From Lachnospiraceae bacterium (GTDB taxonomy: Bacteria > Bacillota > Clostridia > Lachnospirales > Lachnospiraceae): a DNA stretch of 40,999 nt. Positions 1 to 6,548 of this stretch are shown here, piece by piece. The notes below the pieces were generated by a model. The model was not told the DNA's origin, made no database searches, and saw only the letters and a list, made by a program, of their open reading frames with translations. The DNA is taken from the NCBI GenBank assembly GCA_024687305.1, contig JAILEQ010000120.1:1-40999 (forward strand), read 5' to 3'. Made by a program: the position numbers and the translations under genes. Position 1 is the first letter of the stretch. Each line of letters begins with the position of its first letter.

Positions 1-2
1 GA

Positions 3-104
3 ATCACAAATCTTTGATTTGTGATCGCAACTCAAAGCTTTAATTGAGTTGCGACGCGAGCTTCGAGCGTTCCGCAATTGATTTGGTAGTTCACAAATCA
101 ATTG
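3..104. repeat. Cluster of three perfect inverted repeats (hairpins)
   Basis: Three back-to-back perfect stems are visible. The first has 10 bp arms (3-12 with 16-25, loop of 3). The second has 10 bp arms (26-35 with 44-53, loop of 8). The third has 11 bp arms (75-85 with 94-104, loop of 8). The first and third share the word CAAATC. No reading frame covers them. They lie downstream of two minus-strand promoters (133-161, 233-261), so they would be the structured 5' leader of a minus-strand transcript leaving the window. Whether they are an rRNA-operon leader, a small RNA or a dispersed repeat cannot be decided here. Confidence 0.75.
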
Positions 105-132
105 AAGCGTTCTTAAAGCCCGCAACGTTGCT

Positions 133-161
133 ATGTTATCACTTAAAACTAACATAGTCAA
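133..161 (-). promoter_or_regulatory. Promoter P2 reading out of the left edge, inside an inverted repeat
   Basis: On the minus strand there is TTGACT (156-161), a 17 bp spacer and TAACAT (133-138). An 8 bp inverted repeat (131-138 with 150-157) covers the -10 box and reaches into the -35 box, so a dimeric regulator could cover the whole promoter. Predicted transcription starts near 126 and runs through the hairpin cluster to the window edge. No gene inside the window is served by it. Confidence 0.6.
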
Positions 162-199
162 GAGATTTTTTAATCTTTTTTTCTTTTACGTCAAAGCGT

Positions 200-228
200 A
201 AAAATTCCACCGCTTATCTGCGGTGGAA
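200..228 (-). terminator. Rho-independent terminator after the lipoprotein gene
   Basis: On the minus strand a 9 bp GC-rich stem (205-213 with 220-228, loop of 6) is followed by five T residues. It ends the lipoprotein transcript that stops at 346. It also lies exactly at the predicted start point of promoter P1 (233-261), so P1 RNA would begin with this hairpin. Confidence 0.75.
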
Positions 229-232
229 CTTT

Positions 233-261
233 AATTTAACATTATTCAAAGTCTTTGTCAA
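233..261 (-). promoter_or_regulatory. Promoter P1, 100 bp upstream of P2
   Basis: On the minus strand there is TTGACA (256-261), a 17 bp spacer and TAAATT (233-238). It is exactly 100 bp from P2 measured from -35 to -35. Both fire away from the origin out of the window. Tandem near-consensus promoters followed by a long structured leader are typical of rRNA operons, but the product is not in view. Confidence 0.6.
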
Positions 262-345
262 CGGCTTAGTTTGTGCGTTTTTTGCGTCTTTTTCCCGTTT
301 TTCTATATCGTGTATCTTCTTATTATAATAGACCCAATATATTGT

Positions 346-768
346 CTACTGCTTATCAAAATATTTTTTGCCGGAATCGGGACAGAAATATGTTCTTATA
401 TATCCGTCGGTTGAAACTACCACAAACTCATTTGTTTCTTCCAGATAATAAATATCGTCTCCGTCTTCTTTTTCAAGTTTGTGCAATGAATCGGGATTGC
501 CGATCACTTTATTTGCCCCGGAAACATATTCCTCTTTCGTTTCGTATCCCATATCGATACCGTGCTTGTAAAAGTGATCTTCAAGCAGCTTATTGCTTCT
601 AAACGAATATTCGTCTTCTTCCGGTTCCTGTGAATAATCGATCGGTTCTGAAGCGATCGAATCTACCATATGAGAAGTAACTTGATCGATCTCATCGGTA
701 CAGGCGCATCCCAATACAGAAAAAAGGACCGCACAAAGAAGACATAGTAATTTTTTCTTTATACTCAT
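346..768 (-). CDS. Small predicted lipoprotein, unknown function
   Basis: This is a 140-residue protein with a basic start, a hydrophobic stretch (about residues 7-20) and a lipobox-like LGC with the cysteine at residue 21, so it is probably exported and lipid-anchored on the outer face of the membrane. The mature part is strongly acidic at first (an EEDE run near residues 50-53), ends in a soluble domain with alternating aromatic and acidic residues, and matches no family I recognise. Its ATG directly follows the stop of the upstream CPCC gene, and its ribosome binding site (GAAGGAAGAG) lies inside that gene's end, so the two are translationally coupled. Terminator follows at 200-228. The lipoprotein call is good; function is unknown. 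Confidence 0.7.
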   Translation of the reverse strand: MSIKKKLLCLLCAVLFSVLGCACTDEIDQVTSHMVDSIASEPIDYSQEPEEDEYSFRSNKLLEDHFYKHGIDMGYETKEEYVSGANKVIGNPDSLHKLEKEDGDDIYYLEETNEFVVVSTDGYIRTYFCPDSGKKYFDKQ

Positions 769-1263
769 TTATATCTCTTCCTTCTTTCTATTCAAGAAAA
801 CAGATTCGGCTTCATTAAGACTCATTTTATTGGCACCGCCTACATATGACGGGTCTTTTCTGGCTATAGGATCGTCTTCCCAGCCGCAAATAGGACATAT
901 CTCGTATTTTCCGACTTCGTCAAATCTGTATTTGTGACAACAAGGACACAGTCTTTCATCTTCGGATGAAACATCGTTTTCCGACCTTCCCATCGGAACG
1001 CTTTTAACGGAATATGGATTTTTGTTTTCTCTTACCGGATCTTTATGATTACCCAGACGATTGGCTGTGGAAAGTAATAGAGTCACAAAAAAAGAAATCA
1101 AAAACCATATGGCGAAAGCGGCAAGACCCGCCCAAAGCGGAACTTTTTCAAAAAAATGATGAACGATCAGCAATACAATTCCTATCACTGCCCATTCCAC
1201 TCTGAAAGCCATATTAAACAGAAGACTTATCAGAAAACCCCTGTCACGACTTACTCTTCTCAT
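769..1263 (-). CDS. Membrane protein with C-terminal CPCC cysteine-rich domain
   Basis: I start it at 1263, where GGGAGG lies 6 nt upstream of ATG. A longer frame reaches 1317 but has no ribosome binding site and runs through a terminator. The 164-residue product has two membrane segments (about residues 25-38 and 43-66) and then a cytoplasmic tail. The tail carries CPCC (106-109), CPIC (123-126), GWEDDP and GGANKMSLNEA. These match the CPCC cysteine-rich family, a small probable zinc-binding domain of unknown function that usually occurs without membrane anchors. It is coupled to the lipoprotein gene downstream. The start lies just behind the tRNA-Ser terminator, which leaves no room for a separate promoter. 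Confidence 0.75.
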   Translation of the reverse strand: MRRVSRDRGFLISLLFNMAFRVEWAVIGIVLLIVHHFFEKVPLWAGLAAFAIWFLISFFVTLLLSTANRLGNHKDPVRENKNPYSVKSVPMGRSENDVSSEDERLCPCCHKYRFDEVGKYEICPICGWEDDPIARKDPSYVGGANKMSLNEAESVFLNRKKEEI

Positions 1264-1275
1264 TCTGACCTCCCG

Positions 1276-1309
1276 AAAAAAAAGAAGGAAGAAACCGTTC
1301 GTTTCTTCC
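1276..1309 (-). terminator. Terminator after tRNA-Ser
   Basis: On the minus strand a 9 bp perfect stem (1287-1295 with 1301-1309, loop of 5) is followed within a few bases by a run of eight T residues. It would end the tRNA-Ser transcript. The ribosome binding site of the next gene begins about 3 nt after the T run. Confidence 0.8.
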
Positions 1310-1320
1310 CATAACATACG

Positions 1321-1408
1321 CGGAGAAAGAGGGATTTGAACCCTCGCGCCGGTTACCCGACCTACACCCTTAGCAGGGGCGCCTCTTCAGCCTCTTGAGT
1401 ATTTCTCC
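1321..1408 (-). tRNA. tRNA-Ser(GCT)
   Basis: This is an 88 nt class II tRNA. The acceptor arm GGAGAAA pairs with TTTCTCC, the anticodon stem CGCCC/GGGTG encloses the loop CTGCTAA (anticodon GCT), a long variable arm follows, and the T loop is TTCAAAT. It reads serine AGC/AGT codons. The CCA tail is not encoded: the discriminator G is followed by CGTA. It has its own consensus promoter (1463-1491) and terminator (1276-1309). Confidence 0.95.
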
Positions 1409-1462
1409 TTAAGCTGTAGCTTGCCGCTACCAATATTCATTTCGTCTCACGACGCAAGTTTG

Positions 1463-1491
1463 ATTATAGCTAAGAGGTGCAGGTTTGTCAA
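1463..1491 (-). promoter_or_regulatory. Promoter of tRNA-Ser
   Basis: The minus strand has perfect boxes: TTGACA (1486-1491), a 17 bp spacer and TATAAT (1463-1468). The predicted start is about 48 nt upstream of the mature tRNA. The 5' leader includes a small hairpin, GTAGC/GCTAC, near 1417-1431. Confidence 0.85.
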
Positions 1492-1505
1492 CAAATAGCG
1501 GGCAA

Positions 1506-2627
1506 TCATTTATTTCTTGAATAAATTGAATATGCGCTAAATGTTTCTTCATTGCTCATATTGTAATCTAGAAGATTCTTTTTCAGATAATCCCTGTATT
1601 TTAACATATTTACCCATTTCGGATAGCTTATGATCACATAGACAATTTCGTCGTTTTCTTCTATCAAAAGAGCATATTCGTAAACATCACTGTAACCGTC
1701 GCTCGCAATATAAGCCGGATAATTGTATGAACTGTCATCATAAAGAATGTCATTTGATACAATTTCATATTCATCGGCAAAATCCCAGACAAATTCATTT
1801 CGGATCTCGGACAGACGCTTTACTTCTTTATTGTATTCTTCTTCATTGTACTTTGCCTTTAGGATCACATACCCGTCGGTATCAAGCAGCCCGTATCGAA
1901 GTTTTGATTCGAATTCCACATCGAGTGCATTGTCTGTACTGTCAGGAAAAACCATAAAATCGGAACTCATATCTATACCGTATTTTTCAACTATGGCGGC
2001 TTTATCATACTTTTCTGCTCCTTTTTTGGTCTTAAAAGGCTGCAGCACGGAGAAGAGACCGATAAACAAAACCAAAGATATCGCAAGCAGATAACGTAAA
2101 CAAATGACAAGCATACCTAACGATATGACTTTAACGGCTGTGATCAGTTTTTTCTTTTTACCGATCTTTGATAAAACTCCGCACGAATACAATGTCATTA
2201 CAAGCATGGCGAGCATTCCCAGGAATGTTGCCAGAATCGGGGTCACGGAATCGGTTTCTTTATTATATTGTATGCTTTGAGAAATAACCGATACGGTAAG
2301 AATAATAACACCGGCAAATCCGACGATCTGAATCCACTTGAATAAACGCCCTTTTTCGGCGTCCGCATAATCAGCCATCTTAGTGGCAACTTCTTCTATT
2401 TCTTTGTTCATTTCGCTGTCCTTTTCTCCTTCCATGAGTTCTCTCACGTCAATCTCATAGAAGTTTGAAAGCGGAACGAGTAAAGAAATATCGGGCATAT
2501 TTGTACCCGTCTCCCAGCGACTTACCGTTCTTGAGCTGACGTGAAATACTTCGGCCAATTGTTCCTGGGTCAATCCTTTTTCTATTCTTAACTGCTTAAG
2601 AAATAACCCTATTTTTTTCTGGTCCAT
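1506..2627 (-). CDS. XRE-family transcriptional regulator with membrane segments
   Basis: Start chosen at 2627 because GGAGG lies 5 nt upstream; an in-frame ATG at 2651 lacks a site. The 373-residue protein opens with a Cro/C1-type helix-turn-helix (residues about 6-60: QLRIEKGLTQEQLA, SSRTVSRWETG, MPDISLL). An acidic linker and about four hydrophobic segments (about residues 98-195) follow. The last 175 residues form a hydrophilic domain rich in acidic and aromatic residues that I do not recognise. The layout, a DNA-binding head tethered to the membrane, suggests a sensor-regulator of an envelope signal. Targets are unknown; it is followed by tRNA-Ser with no clear terminator between them. 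Confidence 0.8.
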   Translation of the reverse strand: MDQKKIGLFLKQLRIEKGLTQEQLAEVFHVSSRTVSRWETGTNMPDISLLVPLSNFYEIDVRELMEGEKDSEMNKEIEEVATKMADYADAEKGRLFKWIQIVGFAGVIILTVSVISQSIQYNKETDSVTPILATFLGMLAMLVMTLYSCGVLSKIGKKKKLITAVKVISLGMLVICLRYLLAISLVLFIGLFSVLQPFKTKKGAEKYDKAAIVEKYGIDMSSDFMVFPDSTDNALDVEFESKLRYGLLDTDGYVILKAKYNEEEYNKEVKRLSEIRNEFVWDFADEYEIVSNDILYDDSSYNYPAYIASDGYSDVYEYALLIEENDEIVYVIISYPKWVNMLKYRDYLKKNLLDYNMSNEETFSAYSIYSRNK

Positions 2628-2723
2628 ATTTACCTCCGTTATTTGGCACAAAAACTGTGTCTAATTACACGGTCAGCATACAAAAACTATTGGAAAAAGA
2701 ACACGACACAAAACGAGAGTCGA

Positions 2724-2749
2724 TAAAAAAGCGCGTAAAACAGCGCTTT
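2724..2749 (-). terminator. Terminator after plsC
   Basis: On the minus strand the stem AAAGCGC/GCGCTTT (2728-2734 with 2743-2749) is followed by T residues. It overlaps the plsC stop codon and ends the fumA-fumB-plsC cluster. Confidence 0.75.
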
Positions 2750-3449
2750 AAGCATCTACCGTAAATAAGACTTCTTCAATTCTTCTTTTTACTTCCGCAG
2801 CTATCTCAACCGTAGTCATATCTTTATAATCTTCATAATACAAAGGCTTCAGATAATGAACGGATACGGTGATCTCTTTCGTCGATCGCTCATCGAAAGG
2901 TTTAAAGCAGTCGATAAGCGCGCAGGGAACGATAGGTGCTTTTGCTTTAACGGCGCTTTTGAAGCTTCCGCCCTTCATATCGTTCATTCTGTTGCCCATC
3001 TTGCTTCTGGTACCTTCGGCAAAAATGAGAAAATTCTCTCCGTTTTTGACACGTTCGGTCATTGTTTTGATAACTTCCATCGACTGTCTTAAATCGTTTC
3101 TGTCGATCGGAAGTGAATGAAGCGCTCCGATAACCTGCTTAAGGATAGGAACATTCTTCACTTCTTTTTTAACTACAAAAGAAAAAGGTCTGGGACATGT
3201 TTCAAGAAATACCAAAACATCGTACAGTCCCTGATGATTGGGAAAAAGCACGTAACCGTCTTCTTTTGGGAGATTTTCAATTCCGTAAGGAACTATCTTT
3301 ACACGCCCTTTATCGTTGGCACGCTTCACACAATGCTTTACGAATGCGTAGGTTTTTTCTTTGGTGGAGTGTTTACCCATCCACGACATACGAATCAGAT
3401 AATAGGCTACGGCATAAAAGAGCCTTATTATCATAAGAGCTATTCTCAT
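2748..3449 (-). CDS. plsC: Lysophospholipid acyltransferase (PlsC/LPLAT family)
   Basis: This enzyme transfers an acyl chain to lysophosphatidate (1-acylglycerol-3-phosphate) to make phosphatidate for membrane lipids at the cytoplasmic face. The 233-residue protein has a hydrophobic N-terminus (about 1-24), the catalytic HX4D motif as NHQGLYD (H72, D77), and the acceptor-binding FAEGTRSK (E145-R148). A later APIVPCAL block completes the usual LPLAT set. GGAGG lies 6 nt upstream of the ATG. The start is 18 bp behind the fumarase beta gene on the same strand, so it is probably cotranscribed with fumA-fumB although the functions differ. The family is certain; the exact acyl acceptor is inferred. 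Confidence 0.9.
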   Translation of the reverse strand: MRIALMIIRLFYAVAYYLIRMSWMGKHSTKEKTYAFVKHCVKRANDKGRVKIVPYGIENLPKEDGYVLFPNHQGLYDVLVFLETCPRPFSFVVKKEVKNVPILKQVIGALHSLPIDRNDLRQSMEVIKTMTERVKNGENFLIFAEGTRSKMGNRMNDMKGGSFKSAVKAKAPIVPCALIDCFKPFDERSTKEITVSVHYLKPLYYEDYKDMTTVEIAAEVKRRIEEVLFTVDA

Positions 3450-3467
3450 TACTGACCTCCGAAAGGA

Positions 3468-4019
3468 TCACTCCGTACAGTATTTTTCCAAGGCAATATC
3501 ATAAAGGTTGTTTCCTTTATTATCTATTACCACGATGACCGGAAAATCTTTGACCGTAAGCTTTCTTATTGCCTCGGTTCCTAAATCGTCGTAAGCTACA
3601 ACTTCGGACGAAACTATGGCTTTCGAAAGAAGCGCTCCCGCTCCTCCGACTGCAGCAAAATACACTGCGCCGTTACGAACGATCGCCTCTTTTACCGCTT
3701 CGGTTCTTCTTCCCTTTCCGATCATCCCAAGAAGTCCCATATCCAAAAGTTTTGGAGCATATTTATCCATTCGGCTGGCAGTCGTAGGACCCGCCGATCC
3801 TATAGGACGTCCTTCTCTTGCCGGTGACGGTCCCATATAGTAAATGGTATTGTTCTTTATATCGATGGGAAGTTCTTTTCCCTCGCTTAAAGTTTCATCC
3901 ATTCTTTTGTGAGCCGCATCACGGGCAGTATATATCACACCGGACAAAAATACATAATCTCCGGCCTTCAATTCATTGATTACCTCTTTTGAAAGAGGAA
4001 GATTAATATGTTTTTCCAT
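3468..4019 (-). CDS. fumB: Class I fumarate hydratase, beta subunit
   Basis: This is the C-terminal half of a split iron-sulfur fumarase, which interconverts fumarate and malate together with the alpha subunit encoded upstream. The 183-residue protein contains the typical blocks DYVFLSGVIYTARDAAHKR, YMGPSPAREGRPIGSAGPTT, GMIGKGRRT and AAVGGAGAL. I start at the ATG at 4019, which is 6 nt after AGGAGG; the ATG at 4025 would touch the ribosome site, and the extension to 4061 overlaps the alpha gene. It lies 10 bp after the alpha stop, so the two are coupled. L-tartrate dehydratase beta is a close relative and cannot be fully excluded. Confidence 0.88.
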   Translation of the reverse strand: MEKHINLPLSKEVINELKAGDYVFLSGVIYTARDAAHKRMDETLSEGKELPIDIKNNTIYYMGPSPAREGRPIGSAGPTTASRMDKYAPKLLDMGLLGMIGKGRRTEAVKEAIVRNGAVYFAAVGGAGALLSKAIVSSEVVAYDDLGTEAIRKLTVKDFPVIVVIDNKGNNLYDIALEKYCTE

Positions 4020-4029
4020 ACTCATCCTC

Positions 4030-4872
4030 CTATATCGTTCTCGAAACATGTCTGTTGACATGGCAGCAAATGTTCACGGCCACCGGAAGTCCCGCTATAT
4101 GTGTGGGATACGTAAGAACATTGACCGCGAATGCCGTAACCGTTCCGCCGAGTCCTCCGGGTCCGATCCCCGTTTTGTTTATTCTCTCAAGCAATTCTTC
4201 TTCGAGTTCTCTGACCCACTCAATATCGGAATGCTCTCCGACTTCTCTCGTAAGTGCCTTCTTGGAAAGTATCGCGCATTTTTCAAATGTTCCGCCTATT
4301 CCGACACCTACAACCATCGGAGGACAAGCATTGGGACCCGCGTCTTTAACCGCTGTAAGAACCGCGTTCTTTACGCCTTCTATTCCGTCAGCGGGTTTTA
4401 ACATGAAAACTCTGCTCATATTTTCCGAACCGAATCCTTTGGGTGCAAGCGTGATCTCCACTTTATCACCGCTAACCGGTTCATAATGGATAACAGCGGG
4501 AGTATTGTCGCCCGTGTTCTTTCTTATTATAGGATCGCTTACGACCGATTTTCGCAAATAACCTTCCGTATATCCAAGCCTAACTCCTTCATTTATGGCA
4601 TCTTCCAGCGAACCGTCAGTCAAATGCACTTCCTGCCCGATCTTTATGAACACGACTGCCATTCCCGTATCCTGACAAATGGGGATCATGTCCTTCTCGG
4701 ATATATTGTAATTGTCCGTAAGCTGCGAAAGTATCTGACACCCCAGCTCGGATTTTTCGCTTTTGATCGCTTTATCAAAGGCGCACTTCATATCTGCAGA
4801 AAGAAAATGATTCGCTTCAATACACATTTCTTTTATAGCTTCAGTGATAGTTTTTACGGATATTTCTCTCAT
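4030..4872 (-). CDS. fumA: Class I fumarate hydratase, alpha subunit (Fe-S)
   Basis: This catalytic subunit carries a [4Fe-4S] cluster and hydrates fumarate to malate in the (partial) TCA cycle. The 280-residue length is normal for the split enzyme. The three expected cluster ligands are visible: C66 in CQDTG, C183 in NACPP, and C269 or C270 in NICCH. Start is at 4872 with GGAGG 7 nt upstream; an in-frame extension to 4992 crosses the promoter region and is rejected. It is first gene of fumA-fumB-plsC. A possible promoter with an extended -10 and a 13 bp palindrome lies at 4901-4922. Class I fumarases are oxygen-sensitive, which fits an anaerobe. Confidence 0.9.
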   Translation of the reverse strand: MREISVKTITEAIKEMCIEANHFLSADMKCAFDKAIKSEKSELGCQILSQLTDNYNISEKDMIPICQDTGMAVVFIKIGQEVHLTDGSLEDAINEGVRLGYTEGYLRKSVVSDPIIRKNTGDNTPAVIHYEPVSGDKVEITLAPKGFGSENMSRVFMLKPADGIEGVKNAVLTAVKDAGPNACPPMVVGVGIGGTFEKCAILSKKALTREVGEHSDIEWVRELEEELLERINKTGIGPGGLGGTVTAFAVNVLTYPTHIAGLPVAVNICCHVNRHVSRTI

Positions 4873-4900
4873 TTGTATTCCTCCGACACCGTTAATGATT

Positions 4901-4922
4901 ATAATACCACAAAACTGTTTTG
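4901..4922 (-). promoter_or_regulatory. Possible fumA promoter with overlapping palindrome
   Basis: On the minus strand TGGTATTAT (4901-4909) fits an extended -10 box; no good -35 box is seen. Directly upstream is a 13 bp palindrome, CAAAAC-T-GTTTTG (4910-4922, plus strand), in the spacer where a repressor would block polymerase. The binding protein is unknown. Confidence 0.35.
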
Positions 4923-5040
4923 ATTGATTAATTGTTTTTATATTTCCGATATCTTTTCTTAAGATATGTTCAACTCGGTTTCTTTTTGCCAAAAGCTGTG
5001 TTATACGTGATCTTAGGATCGCAAAAAGGAGGAAAACAAT

Positions 5041-6495
5041 ATGATCAACAAACTTAGATTTGCAATCTGCTCAGGCATATATGCCGTTTTCTACTCATTT
5101 TGTCTTTATAAAAATCTGGGAGGAGCGACCTTCCCTTTTTTCGTAATTGGAACCCTTTGTTATATTATGTTTTGTACCAAAGAGTTCTCTCTTACATGGA
5201 AAAAAGACACAACCTTTTTTATGATCATGGTCACTTTGATCGGATTGTCTCATCCGTTAACAGATAAGACGTTCATTCACGTTTTTAATGTATTCTTTTC
5301 GTTCATCATCCTTATTTACATAGCTCTTCATCAATTTTCGTACGATGCCAACTGGTCGTTTTTCAAAACTTTGCTAAATCTACTTTCGACTGTGGTCGGA
5401 GCCTTTTCAAAGTTCTTTGAACCGTTTAAGGATCTTTCGAATTATAATAAAATCCGCAGATCTTCAGAAATGACTCCCGAACAAGCAGCAAAAAGAAAAA
5501 AAGTAAATGTTGTTTTGTTAAGCGTCATCTTTACTTTACCTTTACTTGTACTGGTGATCGCACTTCTTTCAAGCGCTGACTATGTTTTCAATAAAATGAT
5601 CTCAAATGTTTTTGGCATTGAGATGCTCAAAAGACTGTTTACCGATCCGACATGGCTCAAAGTATTGTTGCTTACTTTTATAGTTTTCCTGTTTGTTTAC
5701 GGTTTGTTTTCTTATCTTTCAAGATTTCCGTTTTCCTCGGAAGGAACAAAAAATCCTTCTTATGATGCGACGGCTGCAATTACCGCAGGTATACTTCTTG
5801 ATATTGTCTATCTTGCTTTCAGCCTTATCCAGATACTTTATCTGTTTATAAAGAATCTTTCTCTTCCGATCGGTATTACTTACGCCGAATACGCAAGAAA
5901 AGGTTTCTTCCAGCTTTTGTTCGTATGTGCTCTTAATCTTTGCCTTGTACTCATCGGAAAAAATATGTTTGCCGACAGCAGGTTATTAAAGGTCATCCTT
6001 ACCGTAATGTGCGTGTGCACCTATATCATGACGGCTTCGAGTACGATAAGACTTATAATGTATATAAGTTATTACTATCTGTCATTTGCAAGGGTGCTGG
6101 CTTTTTGGGCCCTTTTTGTGATAACCGTTCTTCTGACCGGATTGCTGGTTCACGTTTGGACCGGTAAAGTTAACCTTTTCAAATTTTCGTTACGGGTAAT
6201 TCTGATCGCTTACACATTGCTCGCCTTTTCACACGCGGACTATTATATAACAAAGTTTAATCTGTCTAATATAGACAAAAATTCTTCTTTCTTTGTTTCG
6301 GAAGGCTACAACGATTATGATTACATTCTCTACATGACCTGTCTTGATGCGGCCCCTGTCATTGAAGAATACAATCTTGCGAAAAAATATCGCTTTTATG
6401 AGCAAAACTCTGTTGATAAAAAGATCACGGTAAGAAATTTTAATCTCTCAAGATATATCGCAAAACAGTATAAAGAAGCCAATCAGAAGAATTAA
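5041..6495 (+). CDS. Polytopic membrane protein, DUF4153/DUF4173-like
   Basis: This 484-residue protein has roughly ten or more hydrophobic segments. A long loop (about residues 130-155) is rich in charged residues, and after it come LPLLVLVIALLSSADYVF and, later, YAEYARKGFFQLLFV. These features resemble the DUF4153/DUF4173 group of multi-pass membrane proteins, whose function is not known. The C-terminal 70 residues appear soluble. AAGGAGG lies 6 nt upstream of the ATG. It is the only plus-strand gene in the left arm, so it runs against the replication direction, flanked by the divergent fumA gene and a bidirectional terminator. The family assignment is from memory of its motifs and is moderate. 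Confidence 0.65.
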   Translation: MINKLRFAICSGIYAVFYSFCLYKNLGGATFPFFVIGTLCYIMFCTKEFSLTWKKDTTFFMIMVTLIGLSHPLTDKTFIHVFNVFFSFIILIYIALHQFSYDANWSFFKTLLNLLSTVVGAFSKFFEPFKDLSNYNKIRRSSEMTPEQAAKRKKVNVVLLSVIFTLPLLVLVIALLSSADYVFNKMISNVFGIEMLKRLFTDPTWLKVLLLTFIVFLFVYGLFSYLSRFPFSSEGTKNPSYDATAAITAGILLDIVYLAFSLIQILYLFIKNLSLPIGITYAEYARKGFFQLLFVCALNLCLVLIGKNMFADSRLLKVILTVMCVCTYIMTASSTIRLIMYISYYYLSFARVLAFWALFVITVLLTGLLVHVWTGKVNLFKFSLRVILIAYTLLAFSHADYYITKFNLSNIDKNSSFFVSEGYNDYDYILYMTCLDAAPVIEEYNLAKKYRFYEQNSVDKKITVRNFNLSRYIAKQYKEANQKN

Positions 6496-6505
6496 GTCTC
6501 TTGAT

Positions 6506-6541
6506 AAAAAAAATGGTAGCGAATAAATCGCTACCATTTTT
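6506..6541. terminator. Bidirectional terminator between convergent genes
   Basis: AAAAATGGTAGCGA and TCGCTACCATTTTT form a perfect 14 bp stem around a 5 nt loop. A residues precede it and T residues follow, so it works on both strands. It serves the membrane gene ending at 6495 and the convergent gene ending at 6549. Confidence 0.9.
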
Positions 6542-6548
6542 AACTAAA

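Noticed and set aside
1354-1442. A short frame (MNIGSGK...) in the tRNA-Ser leader on the minus strand
   Set aside because: It runs into the mature tRNA and has only a weak ribosome site, so translation is unlikely.
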